Source of the DNA: Leptasterias polaris
Lineage: Eukaryota > Echinodermata > Asteroidea > Forcipulatida > Asteriidae
Length of the DNA stretch: 64,000 bases
Assembly: GCA_037783415.1 (NCBI GenBank)
Contig: JAZGTN010000054.1
Location: forward strand, 1-64,000
Direction of reading: 5' to 3'
Of the stretch, positions 1-14,700 are shown one piece after another. The notes beneath the pieces were generated by a model. The model saw only the letters and a program-made list of their open reading frames with translations. It searched no databases and was not told the origin of the DNA. Within the stretch, counting starts at the first letter, position 1, and each line of letters starts with the position of its first letter. The translations under genes and the position numbers were made by a program.

Positions 1-3000
1 AACAACAGTCCAACAAACAAACACATTTTACCACATTTATTGTTCTTCCAAGTTTCATGTTGCTAGCTGTTAAGGGGGGGGGGGTAAAAGGGGTGGGGGG
101 GGGTGGGCGGGGCAGTTTGCAAAATTCCGTTCCAGATCTATACGGGTAGTTGTGGACAATAGGATAAGAATGTAAAACTAGGGTTTAGCTAAGAGCTAGG
201 GTTTTGGGCTGATGGCTATAGGGTTTGGGGTGTATGCTAGGGTTTGGGGCCGACGGCTAGGGTTTCTGTGCCCCGATGGCTACTAGGGTTTTGGCCCGAT
301 GCTAGGGTTGGGTGTAGGCTTGTGGGTTTTTGCTGAGGGCTAAGGTTTTGGCTGCGAGGGCTTAGGGTTTCACACATGCAATCATTTCCCGGGAACTTGA
401 ATTCTATGATGCCATATCAACCACCCACCGCCTATTCATCTATTCACATAGTCTGTTGATGGTTTGTCTCTACCTTCCCCTGATCAACCAGCCACTGAGA
501 TTCTTGAGTCTCTGGAATGTGACTACCGTGATAGTCTCATACTCGGTCGATATAGTATTACAACTAAACCAAACCCCAGCAAACCTTTCTTTGGAACGTT
601 GAATTATTCTGTTGTTTTGTAATTTTAGGAACAAATAGCAACATTATTACTATATACTATCTGTTAATACAGGCCAAAGGAATGTGTTTTCAATGTAAAC
701 ACACAACAACTGACGAAAGTGCCCCCATACATACACACTAATGTCTTCGTTCAAGCTCTACATAACCGTATTAACAACACTGGAGCACACGGGTACACGG
801 TGTAGCGGGCGCCACCATTTTGTATCTATAGGTTACAACCCCTCTAAATAGACTCCCTATAGCAAACAATGATAAATGCTAAATATTCAAAATTCTCAAA
901 AATAGTTAAAAGTCTCTCCTGCCTCTTGAAACCAATCAAATATATTTTCAGACCACTAAACTACAGATTTCTTTTCAATTTTTGGCAGGGTCAGCCGTTT
1001 GGAATTTTTGCTAATTCCCAAGAAAAAAACACCCCCGAAAATGTGTTTTTTTTCCAAACCGACTTGCCGCCAGTTATTCATGAGGCACTCCTCCCAATTC
1101 CCAGCCTAAATAGGACAAACTTTTAAATCCAAATTTATCAAATACTCCTCAAAACTTGAAAACCCAGAACCCCCAGGTTGTGATAAGTTCTAATAATTAC
1201 ACACTCCTATTAGTTGCATGACCCCCAAAACGTTATAAATTAAAAAATAAGTTGTGGGTTTACAAATATGATAAGTAGCTTGGCGGCTGAATTTTAGGTC
1301 GATTTAGAGTGATGCACCTATAAGGGCATGTATTAATTTTATGGGGGAAAACTTATGACTAAAATGTTGAGAATAGTCACTGATATGAAATCTGGAAAAA
1401 AAAATTGGTATATTTTATTGCGTTGTCTACAACAAGGTCAAAACATGGTGAAGCATTTACATGTACTTTAAGCATGTGAGAGGAAAAAACCGGCATGACA
1501 CACTGTGTACATTATATTGGTAATACTTGGAAGTTACGTCCAAATTCTTCCCTCAAAAAGTTATTAACATGTCTCTTTTTCGTATTAAAGATTCTTAAAA
1601 AACATACAAATAAGTTAATTAATCGACAGAGTGGGTTAATTATTGTGGATATAAGCGGTAAACAAGGGAAAACAGGTTGGCAAGGGGGCCTTGAGTTGGG
1701 GTGGGGGGGCGTTTTTGCTTTCCCTCAACTTTTCTAACCATGTATTCATATTGGTTTACCAATTGTCAAACCTTTATAACAAAGTTCCAACAAACAAACA
1801 CATTTTACACATTTATTGTCTTCCAAGTTTCATGTTGCTAGCTGTTAAGTGGGGGGGTGGGGGTAAGGGGTGTGGCGGGGGCGTGGGCGGGGCATGTTGC
1901 AAATTCCGTTCCAGATACTATACGGTTAGTTGTGGACAAATAGGATAAGACTGTAAACTAGGGTTTAGACTAAGAGCTAGGGTTTTGGGCTGATGGCTAT
2001 AGGGTTTTGGGGTGTATGCCTAGTGTTTGGGGCCGACGGCTAGGGTTCTGTGCCGATGGCTAGGGTTTTGGGCCCGATGGCTAGGGTTTGGGTGTAGGCT
2101 TGGGTTTTTGCTGAGGGCTAAGGTTTTGGCTGCGAGGGCTAGGTTTCACACATGCAATCAAGTTCCCCGGGAACTTGACATTCATGATGGCCACATCAAC
2201 CACCGCACCGCCTATGTCATCTTCACATAGTCTGTTGATGGTTTGTCTCTACCTTTCCCCTGATCAACCAGCCACTGAGATTCTTGAGTTTCCTTGAATG
2301 TGGACTACCGTGATAGTCTCATACACGTCGATATAGTATTACACTAAAAACCAAACCCAGCAAACCTTTCTTTGGGAACGTGAATTATTCTGTGTTTTGT
2401 AATTTAGGAACAAATAGCAACATTATTACTATATACTATCTGTAATACAGCCAAGGAATGATGTTTTCAATGTAACACACAGCAACATACTGACGAAAAG
2501 TGCCCCCATACAACACACTACTGTCGTCGTTTCAAGCCTTACATTAACCGTATTAACAACACTGAGCACACGGGTACACGGGTGTAGCGGGCGCCACCAT
2601 TTTGTATCTACTATACGGTTTCCCCCTCTAAATAGACTCCCATAGCAAAACAATGATAAATGCTAAATATTCAAAATTCTCAAAAAATAGTTAAAAGTCT
2701 CTCAGCCCTCTTGAATACCAATCAAATATATTTTTCAGACCACTAAACTTCAGATTTCTTTCAATTTTTGGCAGGTCAGGCCGTTGGAATTTTTGCTATT
2801 TACCCAATGAAAAAAACACCCCCGATAATGTGTTTTTTCCCAAACCGACTTGCCGCCAGTTTTCATGAGGCACTCCTCCAATTCCCAAGCTAATAAGGAC
2901 CAACTTTAAAGCCCAAATTTATCAATCTCCTCAAAACTTGAAACCCAGAACCCCCAGGTTGTGATAAGTTCTTGTATAATACACACTCTATTAGTGCAAT

Positions 3001-4700
3001 GACCCCCAAAACGTTATAATTAAAAATAAGTAGTGGGTTTACAAATTATGATAAGTAGCTTGGCGCATGAATTTTGGACGATTTAGAGTAGTGCACCCTA
3101 TAAGGGCAGTTTCAATTTATTCTTTATTGGGGGGAAAAATTTTGCTCTAAAATGTTGAGAATAAGTCACTGATATGAAATCTGGAAAAAAATTGGGAAAT
3201 AATTTTATTGCGTTTGTCTACACAAGGGTCAAACATGTTGAAGCATTACATGTACTTTTTAAGCAATGTGAGAGGAAAAACCTTGCATGACACTCTGTGT
3301 AGCATTATATTGAATACTTGATGTTACGTCCAAATCTACCCTCAAAAAGTTATTAACATGTCTCTTTTTTCGTAATAAGATTCTAAAAACATTACAAAAT
3401 ATTTAATTAATCGACAAGAGGGGGTGTAATTATTGTGGATAAGCCGGTAATAAATGGGGGAACAGGTTGGAAGGGGGCCATGAGTTGGGGGGGGGGGCGT
3501 TTGCTTTCCCTCCAACTTTTCTAACCATGGTATATCATATTGAGTTTAAAATTGTGAACATTTATAACAAGTCCCACAAACAAACACATTTTACCACATT
3601 TATTGTTCTTCCATAGTTTACATGTTGCTAGCTGTTAAGGGGGGGGGGGGGGGTAAGGGGTGGGCGGGGGGTGGGCGGGGCATGTTGCAAAATCCGTTCC
3701 AGATACTATACTGGTAGTTGTGGACAATAGGATAAGACTGTAAACTAGGGGTTTAGACTAAGAGCTAGGGTTTGGGGCTGATGGCTATAGGGTTATGGGG
3801 TGTATGCATAGGGTTTGGGCCGACGGCTAGGGTTTCCTGTGCCGATGGCTAGGGTTTTGGGCCGATGGGCTTAGGGTTGGGTGTAGGCTGTGGGTTTTTG
3901 CTGGAGGGCTAAGGTTTTTGGCCTGCGAGGGCTAGGGTTTCACACATGCAATCAGTTCCCGGGAACTTGACATTCATGATGCCATATCAACCACCCACCG
4001 CCTATGTCATCTTCCATAGTCTGTTGATTGTTGTCTCTACCTTTCCCCTGATCAACCAGCCACTGAGATTCCTGGAGTTTCTTGAATTGACTTACCGTGA
4101 TAGTCTCATACTCGTCGATATAGTATACACTTAAAAACCAAACCCAGCAAACCTTTCTTTGGAACGTTGAATTATTCTGTTGTTTTGTAATTTTAGGAAC
4201 AAATAGCAACATTATTACTATATACTATCTGTTAATACAGCCAAGGAATGATGTTTTCAATGTAAACACAGCAACAACTGACGAAAAGTGCCCCCATACA
4301 ACACACTACTGTCGTCGTTTCAAGCCTACATAACCGTATTAACAACACTGAGCACACGGGTACACGGGTGTAGCGGGCGCCACCATTTTGTATCTATAGG
4401 TTTCACCCCTCTAAATAGACTCCCATAGCAAACAATGATAAATGCTAAATATTCAAAAATTCTCAAAAAATAGTTAAAAGTCTCTCAGCCTCTTGAAAAC
4501 CAATCAAATATATTTTCAGACCACTAAACTTCAGATTTCTTTTCAATTTTTGGCAGGTCAGCCGTTTGGAATTTTTGCTAATTACCCAAGAAAAAAACAC
4601 CCCCGAAAATGTGTTTTTTCCCAAACCGACTTGCCGCCAGTTTTCATGAGGCACTCCTCCAATTCCCAAGCTAAATAGGACCAACTTTAAAGCCCAAATT
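1..4700. other. Error-rich leading copies of the satellite
   Basis: The first two and a half copies differ from the later ones by dozens of scattered one-base insertions, deletions and duplications, and their spacing grows to about 1783-1785 bp. Copy-to-copy identity then becomes almost perfect. An abrupt change from noisy to clean at a window edge suggests poorly polished long-read sequence at a contig end rather than biological divergence. Short open frames found only here should be ignored. Confidence 0.7.
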
Positions 4701-5407
4701 TATCAAATCTCCTCAAAACTTGAAACCCAGAACCCCCAGGTTGTGATAAGTTCTTATAATTACACACTCTATTAGTTGCATGACCCCCAAAACGTTATAA
4801 TTAAAAATAAGTTGTGGGTTTACAAATTATGATAAGTAGCTTGGCGCATGAATTTTTGGTCGATTTAGAGTAGTGCACCCTATAAGGGCAGTCAATTATT
4901 CTTTATGGGGGAAAAATTATGCTTAAAATGTTGAGAATAAGTCACTGATATGAAATCTGGAAAAAAAATTGGAATATTTTATTGCGTTTGTCTACAACAA
5001 GGTCAAACATGTTGAAGCATTTACATGTACTTTAAGCAATGTGAGAGGAAAAACCTGCATGACACACTGTGTACATTATATTGAATACTTGGAAGTTACG
5101 TCCAAATCTTCCCTCAAAAAGTTATTAACATGTCTCTTTTTCGTAATAAGATTCTAAAAACATTACAAAATATTTAATTAATCGACAAGAGGGGGTTAAT
5201 TATTGTGGATAAGCGGTAAAAAGGGAAACAGGTTGGAAGGGGGCCTTGAGTTGGGGGGGGGGGGGGCGTTTTTGCTTTCCCTCCAACTTTTCTAACCATG
5301 TATTCATATTGAGTTTAAAATTGTGAACTTTATAACAAAGTTCCCAACAAACAAACACATTTTACCACATTTATTGTTCTTCCAAGTTTCATGTTGCTAG
5401 CTGTTAA

Positions 5408-5454
5408 GGGGGGGGGGGGGGGTAAAGGGGTGGGCGGGGGGTGGGCGGGGCATG
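5408..5454 (+). repeat. Poly-G tract and G-quadruplex-prone block
   Basis: A run of 11-15 G is followed by GTAAAGGGGTGGGCGGGG and further G runs. Four or more G runs with short loops fit the usual G-quadruplex pattern. The block recurs in every unit. In the copy at 17731-17743 the run is interrupted by an A at 17740, the only substitution I found among the clean copies. Confidence 0.75.
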
Positions 5455-5514
5455 TTGCAAAATTCCGTTCCAGATACTATACGGTTAGTTGTGGACAATA
5501 GGATAAGACTGTAA

Positions 5515-5703
5515 ACTAGGGTTTAGACTAAGAGCTAGGGTTTTGGGCTGATGGCTATAGGGTTTGGGGTGTATGCTAGGGTTTGGGCCGACGGCTAGGG
5601 TTTCTGTGCCGATGGCTAGGGTTTTGGCCGATGGCTAGGGTTTGGGTGTAGGCTGTGGGTTTTTGCTGAGGGCTAAGGTTTTGGCTGCGAGGGCTAGGGT
5701 TTC
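5515..5703 (+). repeat. 20-bp sub-repeats with TAGGGTT inside the unit
   Basis: TAGGGTT or a one-base variant starts at about 5517, 5536, 5557, 5577, 5596, 5616, 5635, 5656, 5674 and 5694, a spacing of 19-21 bp. The surrounding consensus is close to GCCGATGGCTAGGGTTTTGG. The block recurs in every satellite unit. It resembles telomere sequence but is not a (TTAGGG)n array. Confidence 0.85.
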
Positions 5704-8700
5704 ACACATGCAATCAGTTCCCGGGAACTTGACATTCATGATGCCATATCAACCACCCACCGCCTATGTCATCTTCACATAGTCTGTTGATGGTTTGTCT
5801 CTACCTTTCCCCTGATCAACCAGCCACTGAGATTCTTGAGTTTCTTGAATGTGACTTACCGTGATAGTCTCATACTCGTCGATATAGTATTACACTAAAA
5901 ACCAAACCCAGCAAACCTTTCTTTGGAACGTTGAATTATTCTGTTGTTTTGTAATTTTAGGAACAAATAGCAACATTATTACTATATACTATCTGTTAAT
6001 ACAGCCAAAGGAATGATGTTTTCAATGTAAACACAGCAACAACTGACGAAAAGTGCCCCCATACAACACACTACTGTCGTCGTTTCAAGCCTACATAACC
6101 GTATTAACAACACTGAGCACACGGGTACACGGGTGTAGCGGGCGCCACCATTTTGTATCTATAGGTTTCACCCCTCTAAATAGACTCCCATAGCAAACAA
6201 TGATAAATGCTAAATATTCAAAAATTCTCAAAAAATAGTTAAAAGTCTCTCAGCCTCTTGAAAACCAATCAAATATATTTTCAGACCACTAAACTTCAGA
6301 TTTCTTTTCAATTTTTGGCAGGTCAGCCGTTTGGAATTTTTGCTAATTACCCAAGAAAAAAACACCCCCGAAAATGTGTTTTTTCCCAAACCGACTTGCC
6401 GCCAGTTTTCATGAGGCACTCCTCCAATTCCCAAGCTAAATAGGACCAACTTTAAAGCCCAAATTTATCAAATCTCCTCAAAACTTGAAACCCAGAACCC
6501 CCAGGTTGTGATAAGTTCTTATAATTACACACTCTATTAGTTGCATGACCCCCAAAACGTTATAATTAAAAATAAGTTGTGGGTTTACAAATTATGATAA
6601 GTAGCTTGGCGCATGAATTTTTGGTCGATTTAGAGTAGTGCACCCTATAAGGGCAGTCAATTATTCTTTATGGGGGAAAAATTATGCTTAAAATGTTGAG
6701 AATAAGTCACTGATATGAAATCTGGAAAAAAAATTGGAATATTTTATTGCGTTTGTCTACAACAAGGTCAAACATGTTGAAGCATTTACATGTACTTTAA
6801 GCAATGTGAGAGGAAAAACCTGCATGACACACTGTGTACATTATATTGAATACTTGGAAGTTACGTCCAAATCTTCCCTCAAAAAGTTATTAACATGTCT
6901 CTTTTTCGTAATAAGATTCTAAAAACATTACAAAATATTTAATTAATCGACAAGAGGGGGTTAATTATTGTGGATAAGCGGTAAAAAGGGAAACAGGTTG
7001 GAAGGGGGCCTTGAGTTGGGGGGGGGGGGGCGTTTTTGCTTTCCCTCCAACTTTTCTAACCATGTATTCATATTGAGTTTAAAATTGTGAACTTTATAAC
7101 AAAGTTCCCAACAAACAAACACATTTTACCACATTTATTGTTCTTCCAAGTTTCATGTTGCTAGCTGTTAAGGGGGGGGGGGGGTAAAGGGGTGGGCGGG
7201 GGGTGGGCGGGGCATGTTGCAAAATTCCGTTCCAGATACTATACGGTTAGTTGTGGACAATAGGATAAGACTGTAAACTAGGGTTTAGACTAAGAGCTAG
7301 GGTTTTGGGCTGATGGCTATAGGGTTTGGGGTGTATGCTAGGGTTTGGGCCGACGGCTAGGGTTTCTGTGCCGATGGCTAGGGTTTTGGCCGATGGCTAG
7401 GGTTTGGGTGTAGGCTGTGGGTTTTTGCTGAGGGCTAAGGTTTTGGCTGCGAGGGCTAGGGTTTCACACATGCAATCAGTTCCCGGGAACTTGACATTCA
7501 TGATGCCATATCAACCACCCACCGCCTATGTCATCTTCACATAGTCTGTTGATGGTTTGTCTCTACCTTTCCCCTGATCAACCAGCCACTGAGATTCTTG
7601 AGTTTCTTGAATGTGACTTACCGTGATAGTCTCATACTCGTCGATATAGTATTACACTAAAAACCAAACCCAGCAAACCTTTCTTTGGAACGTTGAATTA
7701 TTCTGTTGTTTTGTAATTTTAGGAACAAATAGCAACATTATTACTATATACTATCTGTTAATACAGCCAAAGGAATGATGTTTTCAATGTAAACACAGCA
7801 ACAACTGACGAAAAGTGCCCCCATACAACACACTACTGTCGTCGTTTCAAGCCTACATAACCGTATTAACAACACTGAGCACACGGGTACACGGGTGTAG
7901 CGGGCGCCACCATTTTGTATCTATAGGTTTCACCCCTCTAAATAGACTCCCATAGCAAACAATGATAAATGCTAAATATTCAAAAATTCTCAAAAAATAG
8001 TTAAAAGTCTCTCAGCCTCTTGAAAACCAATCAAATATATTTTCAGACCACTAAACTTCAGATTTCTTTTCAATTTTTGGCAGGTCAGCCGTTTGGAATT
8101 TTTGCTAATTACCCAAGAAAAAAACACCCCCGAAAATGTGTTTTTTCCCAAACCGACTTGCCGCCAGTTTTCATGAGGCACTCCTCCAATTCCCAAGCTA
8201 AATAGGACCAACTTTAAAGCCCAAATTTATCAAATCTCCTCAAAACTTGAAACCCAGAACCCCCAGGTTGTGATAAGTTCTTATAATTACACACTCTATT
8301 AGTTGCATGACCCCCAAAACGTTATAATTAAAAATAAGTTGTGGGTTTACAAATTATGATAAGTAGCTTGGCGCATGAATTTTTGGTCGATTTAGAGTAG
8401 TGCACCCTATAAGGGCAGTCAATTATTCTTTATGGGGGAAAAATTATGCTTAAAATGTTGAGAATAAGTCACTGATATGAAATCTGGAAAAAAAATTGGA
8501 ATATTTTATTGCGTTTGTCTACAACAAGGTCAAACATGTTGAAGCATTTACATGTACTTTAAGCAATGTGAGAGGAAAAACCTGCATGACACACTGTGTA
8601 CATTATATTGAATACTTGGAAGTTACGTCCAAATCTTCCCTCAAAAAGTTATTAACATGTCTCTTTTTCGTAATAAGATTCTAAAAACATTACAAAATAT

Positions 8701-11700
8701 TTAATTAATCGACAAGAGGGGGTTAATTATTGTGGATAAGCGGTAAAAAGGGAAACAGGTTGGAAGGGGGCCTTGAGTTGGGGGGGGGGGCGTTTTTGCT
8801 TTCCCTCCAACTTTTCTAACCATGTATTCATATTGAGTTTAAAATTGTGAACTTTATAACAAAGTTCCCAACAAACAAACACATTTTACCACATTTATTG
8901 TTCTTCCAAGTTTCATGTTGCTAGCTGTTAAGGGGGGGGGGGTAAAGGGGTGGGCGGGGGGTGGGCGGGGCATGTTGCAAAATTCCGTTCCAGATACTAT
9001 ACGGTTAGTTGTGGACAATAGGATAAGACTGTAAACTAGGGTTTAGACTAAGAGCTAGGGTTTTGGGCTGATGGCTATAGGGTTTGGGGTGTATGCTAGG
9101 GTTTGGGCCGACGGCTAGGGTTTCTGTGCCGATGGCTAGGGTTTTGGCCGATGGCTAGGGTTTGGGTGTAGGCTGTGGGTTTTTGCTGAGGGCTAAGGTT
9201 TTGGCTGCGAGGGCTAGGGTTTCACACATGCAATCAGTTCCCGGGAACTTGACATTCATGATGCCATATCAACCACCCACCGCCTATGTCATCTTCACAT
9301 AGTCTGTTGATGGTTTGTCTCTACCTTTCCCCTGATCAACCAGCCACTGAGATTCTTGAGTTTCTTGAATGTGACTTACCGTGATAGTCTCATACTCGTC
9401 GATATAGTATTACACTAAAAACCAAACCCAGCAAACCTTTCTTTGGAACGTTGAATTATTCTGTTGTTTTGTAATTTTAGGAACAAATAGCAACATTATT
9501 ACTATATACTATCTGTTAATACAGCCAAAGGAATGATGTTTTCAATGTAAACACAGCAACAACTGACGAAAAGTGCCCCCATACAACACACTACTGTCGT
9601 CGTTTCAAGCCTACATAACCGTATTAACAACACTGAGCACACGGGTACACGGGTGTAGCGGGCGCCACCATTTTGTATCTATAGGTTTCACCCCTCTAAA
9701 TAGACTCCCATAGCAAACAATGATAAATGCTAAATATTCAAAAATTCTCAAAAAATAGTTAAAAGTCTCTCAGCCTCTTGAAAACCAATCAAATATATTT
9801 TCAGACCACTAAACTTCAGATTTCTTTTCAATTTTTGGCAGGTCAGCCGTTTGGAATTTTTGCTAATTACCCAAGAAAAAAACACCCCCGAAAATGTGTT
9901 TTTTCCCAAACCGACTTGCCGCCAGTTTTCATGAGGCACTCCTCCAATTCCCAAGCTAAATAGGACCAACTTTAAAGCCCAAATTTATCAAATCTCCTCA
10001 AAACTTGAAACCCAGAACCCCCAGGTTGTGATAAGTTCTTATAATTACACACTCTATTAGTTGCATGACCCCCAAAACGTTATAATTAAAAATAAGTTGT
10101 GGGTTTACAAATTATGATAAGTAGCTTGGCGCATGAATTTTTGGTCGATTTAGAGTAGTGCACCCTATAAGGGCAGTCAATTATTCTTTATGGGGGAAAA
10201 ATTATGCTTAAAATGTTGAGAATAAGTCACTGATATGAAATCTGGAAAAAAAATTGGAATATTTTATTGCGTTTGTCTACAACAAGGTCAAACATGTTGA
10301 AGCATTTACATGTACTTTAAGCAATGTGAGAGGAAAAACCTGCATGACACACTGTGTACATTATATTGAATACTTGGAAGTTACGTCCAAATCTTCCCTC
10401 AAAAAGTTATTAACATGTCTCTTTTTCGTAATAAGATTCTAAAAACATTACAAAATATTTAATTAATCGACAAGAGGGGGTTAATTATTGTGGATAAGCG
10501 GTAAAAAGGGAAACAGGTTGGAAGGGGGCCTTGAGTTGGGGGGGGGGCGTTTTTGCTTTCCCTCCAACTTTTCTAACCATGTATTCATATTGAGTTTAAA
10601 ATTGTGAACTTTATAACAAAGTTCCCAACAAACAAACACATTTTACCACATTTATTGTTCTTCCAAGTTTCATGTTGCTAGCTGTTAAGGGGGGGGGGGG
10701 GGTAAAGGGGTGGGCGGGGGGTGGGCGGGGCATGTTGCAAAATTCCGTTCCAGATACTATACGGTTAGTTGTGGACAATAGGATAAGACTGTAAACTAGG
10801 GTTTAGACTAAGAGCTAGGGTTTTGGGCTGATGGCTATAGGGTTTGGGGTGTATGCTAGGGTTTGGGCCGACGGCTAGGGTTTCTGTGCCGATGGCTAGG
10901 GTTTTGGCCGATGGCTAGGGTTTGGGTGTAGGCTGTGGGTTTTTGCTGAGGGCTAAGGTTTTGGCTGCGAGGGCTAGGGTTTCACACATGCAATCAGTTC
11001 CCGGGAACTTGACATTCATGATGCCATATCAACCACCCACCGCCTATGTCATCTTCACATAGTCTGTTGATGGTTTGTCTCTACCTTTCCCCTGATCAAC
11101 CAGCCACTGAGATTCTTGAGTTTCTTGAATGTGACTTACCGTGATAGTCTCATACTCGTCGATATAGTATTACACTAAAAACCAAACCCAGCAAACCTTT
11201 CTTTGGAACGTTGAATTATTCTGTTGTTTTGTAATTTTAGGAACAAATAGCAACATTATTACTATATACTATCTGTTAATACAGCCAAAGGAATGATGTT
11301 TTCAATGTAAACACAGCAACAACTGACGAAAAGTGCCCCCATACAACACACTACTGTCGTCGTTTCAAGCCTACATAACCGTATTAACAACACTGAGCAC
11401 ACGGGTACACGGGTGTAGCGGGCGCCACCATTTTGTATCTATAGGTTTCACCCCTCTAAATAGACTCCCATAGCAAACAATGATAAATGCTAAATATTCA
11501 AAAATTCTCAAAAAATAGTTAAAAGTCTCTCAGCCTCTTGAAAACCAATCAAATATATTTTCAGACCACTAAACTTCAGATTTCTTTTCAATTTTTGGCA
11601 GGTCAGCCGTTTGGAATTTTTGCTAATTACCCAAGAAAAAAACACCCCCGAAAATGTGTTTTTTCCCAAACCGACTTGCCGCCAGTTTTCATGAGGCACT

Positions 11701-14700
11701 CCTCCAATTCCCAAGCTAAATAGGACCAACTTTAAAGCCCAAATTTATCAAATCTCCTCAAAACTTGAAACCCAGAACCCCCAGGTTGTGATAAGTTCTT
11801 ATAATTACACACTCTATTAGTTGCATGACCCCCAAAACGTTATAATTAAAAATAAGTTGTGGGTTTACAAATTATGATAAGTAGCTTGGCGCATGAATTT
11901 TTGGTCGATTTAGAGTAGTGCACCCTATAAGGGCAGTCAATTATTCTTTATGGGGGAAAAATTATGCTTAAAATGTTGAGAATAAGTCACTGATATGAAA
12001 TCTGGAAAAAAAATTGGAATATTTTATTGCGTTTGTCTACAACAAGGTCAAACATGTTGAAGCATTTACATGTACTTTAAGCAATGTGAGAGGAAAAACC
12101 TGCATGACACACTGTGTACATTATATTGAATACTTGGAAGTTACGTCCAAATCTTCCCTCAAAAAGTTATTAACATGTCTCTTTTTCGTAATAAGATTCT
12201 AAAAACATTACAAAATATTTAATTAATCGACAAGAGGGGGTTAATTATTGTGGATAAGCGGTAAAAAGGGAAACAGGTTGGAAGGGGGCCTTGAGTTGGG
12301 GGGGGGGGCGTTTTTGCTTTCCCTCCAACTTTTCTAACCATGTATTCATATTGAGTTTAAAATTGTGAACTTTATAACAAAGTTCCCAACAAACAAACAC
12401 ATTTTACCACATTTATTGTTCTTCCAAGTTTCATGTTGCTAGCTGTTAAGGGGGGGGGGGGGTAAAGGGGTGGGCGGGGGGTGGGCGGGGCATGTTGCAA
12501 AATTCCGTTCCAGATACTATACGGTTAGTTGTGGACAATAGGATAAGACTGTAAACTAGGGTTTAGACTAAGAGCTAGGGTTTTGGGCTGATGGCTATAG
12601 GGTTTGGGGTGTATGCTAGGGTTTGGGCCGACGGCTAGGGTTTCTGTGCCGATGGCTAGGGTTTTGGCCGATGGCTAGGGTTTGGGTGTAGGCTGTGGGT
12701 TTTTGCTGAGGGCTAAGGTTTTGGCTGCGAGGGCTAGGGTTTCACACATGCAATCAGTTCCCGGGAACTTGACATTCATGATGCCATATCAACCACCCAC
12801 CGCCTATGTCATCTTCACATAGTCTGTTGATGGTTTGTCTCTACCTTTCCCCTGATCAACCAGCCACTGAGATTCTTGAGTTTCTTGAATGTGACTTACC
12901 GTGATAGTCTCATACTCGTCGATATAGTATTACACTAAAAACCAAACCCAGCAAACCTTTCTTTGGAACGTTGAATTATTCTGTTGTTTTGTAATTTTAG
13001 GAACAAATAGCAACATTATTACTATATACTATCTGTTAATACAGCCAAAGGAATGATGTTTTCAATGTAAACACAGCAACAACTGACGAAAAGTGCCCCC
13101 ATACAACACACTACTGTCGTCGTTTCAAGCCTACATAACCGTATTAACAACACTGAGCACACGGGTACACGGGTGTAGCGGGCGCCACCATTTTGTATCT
13201 ATAGGTTTCACCCCTCTAAATAGACTCCCATAGCAAACAATGATAAATGCTAAATATTCAAAAATTCTCAAAAAATAGTTAAAAGTCTCTCAGCCTCTTG
13301 AAAACCAATCAAATATATTTTCAGACCACTAAACTTCAGATTTCTTTTCAATTTTTGGCAGGTCAGCCGTTTGGAATTTTTGCTAATTACCCAAGAAAAA
13401 AACACCCCCGAAAATGTGTTTTTTCCCAAACCGACTTGCCGCCAGTTTTCATGAGGCACTCCTCCAATTCCCAAGCTAAATAGGACCAACTTTAAAGCCC
13501 AAATTTATCAAATCTCCTCAAAACTTGAAACCCAGAACCCCCAGGTTGTGATAAGTTCTTATAATTACACACTCTATTAGTTGCATGACCCCCAAAACGT
13601 TATAATTAAAAATAAGTTGTGGGTTTACAAATTATGATAAGTAGCTTGGCGCATGAATTTTTGGTCGATTTAGAGTAGTGCACCCTATAAGGGCAGTCAA
13701 TTATTCTTTATGGGGGAAAAATTATGCTTAAAATGTTGAGAATAAGTCACTGATATGAAATCTGGAAAAAAAATTGGAATATTTTATTGCGTTTGTCTAC
13801 AACAAGGTCAAACATGTTGAAGCATTTACATGTACTTTAAGCAATGTGAGAGGAAAAACCTGCATGACACACTGTGTACATTATATTGAATACTTGGAAG
13901 TTACGTCCAAATCTTCCCTCAAAAAGTTATTAACATGTCTCTTTTTCGTAATAAGATTCTAAAAACATTACAAAATATTTAATTAATCGACAAGAGGGGG
14001 TTAATTATTGTGGATAAGCGGTAAAAAGGGAAACAGGTTGGAAGGGGGCCTTGAGTTGGGGGGGGGGGGCGTTTTTGCTTTCCCTCCAACTTTTCTAACC
14101 ATGTATTCATATTGAGTTTAAAATTGTGAACTTTATAACAAAGTTCCCAACAAACAAACACATTTTACCACATTTATTGTTCTTCCAAGTTTCATGTTGC
14201 TAGCTGTTAAGGGGGGGGGGGGTAAAGGGGTGGGCGGGGGGTGGGCGGGGCATGTTGCAAAATTCCGTTCCAGATACTATACGGTTAGTTGTGGACAATA
14301 GGATAAGACTGTAAACTAGGGTTTAGACTAAGAGCTAGGGTTTTGGGCTGATGGCTATAGGGTTTGGGGTGTATGCTAGGGTTTGGGCCGACGGCTAGGG
14401 TTTCTGTGCCGATGGCTAGGGTTTTGGCCGATGGCTAGGGTTTGGGTGTAGGCTGTGGGTTTTTGCTGAGGGCTAAGGTTTTGGCTGCGAGGGCTAGGGT
14501 TTCACACATGCAATCAGTTCCCGGGAACTTGACATTCATGATGCCATATCAACCACCCACCGCCTATGTCATCTTCACATAGTCTGTTGATGGTTTGTCT
14601 CTACCTTTCCCCTGATCAACCAGCCACTGAGATTCTTGAGTTTCTTGAATGTGACTTACCGTGATAGTCTCATACTCGTCGATATAGTATTACACTAAAA

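Larger units (their letters stand above)
5341..7104 (+). repeat. Representative satellite unit (copy 4)
   Basis: This is the first clean unit. In order it holds: G tract 1 (5408-5422, 15 G) followed by a G-rich stretch GGGGTGGGCGGGGGGTGGGC; the TAGGGTT sub-repeat block (5515-5703); a 12-bp palindrome GTTCCCGGGAAC (5717-5728); about 1.3 kb of AT-rich sequence; and G tract 2 (7018-7030, 13 G). Nothing in it resembles a known gene. Confidence 0.9.

Noticed and set aside
5515..5703. True telomere array
   Set aside because: TAGGGTT motifs are separated by about 13 bp of other sequence and never run as (TTAGGG)n.
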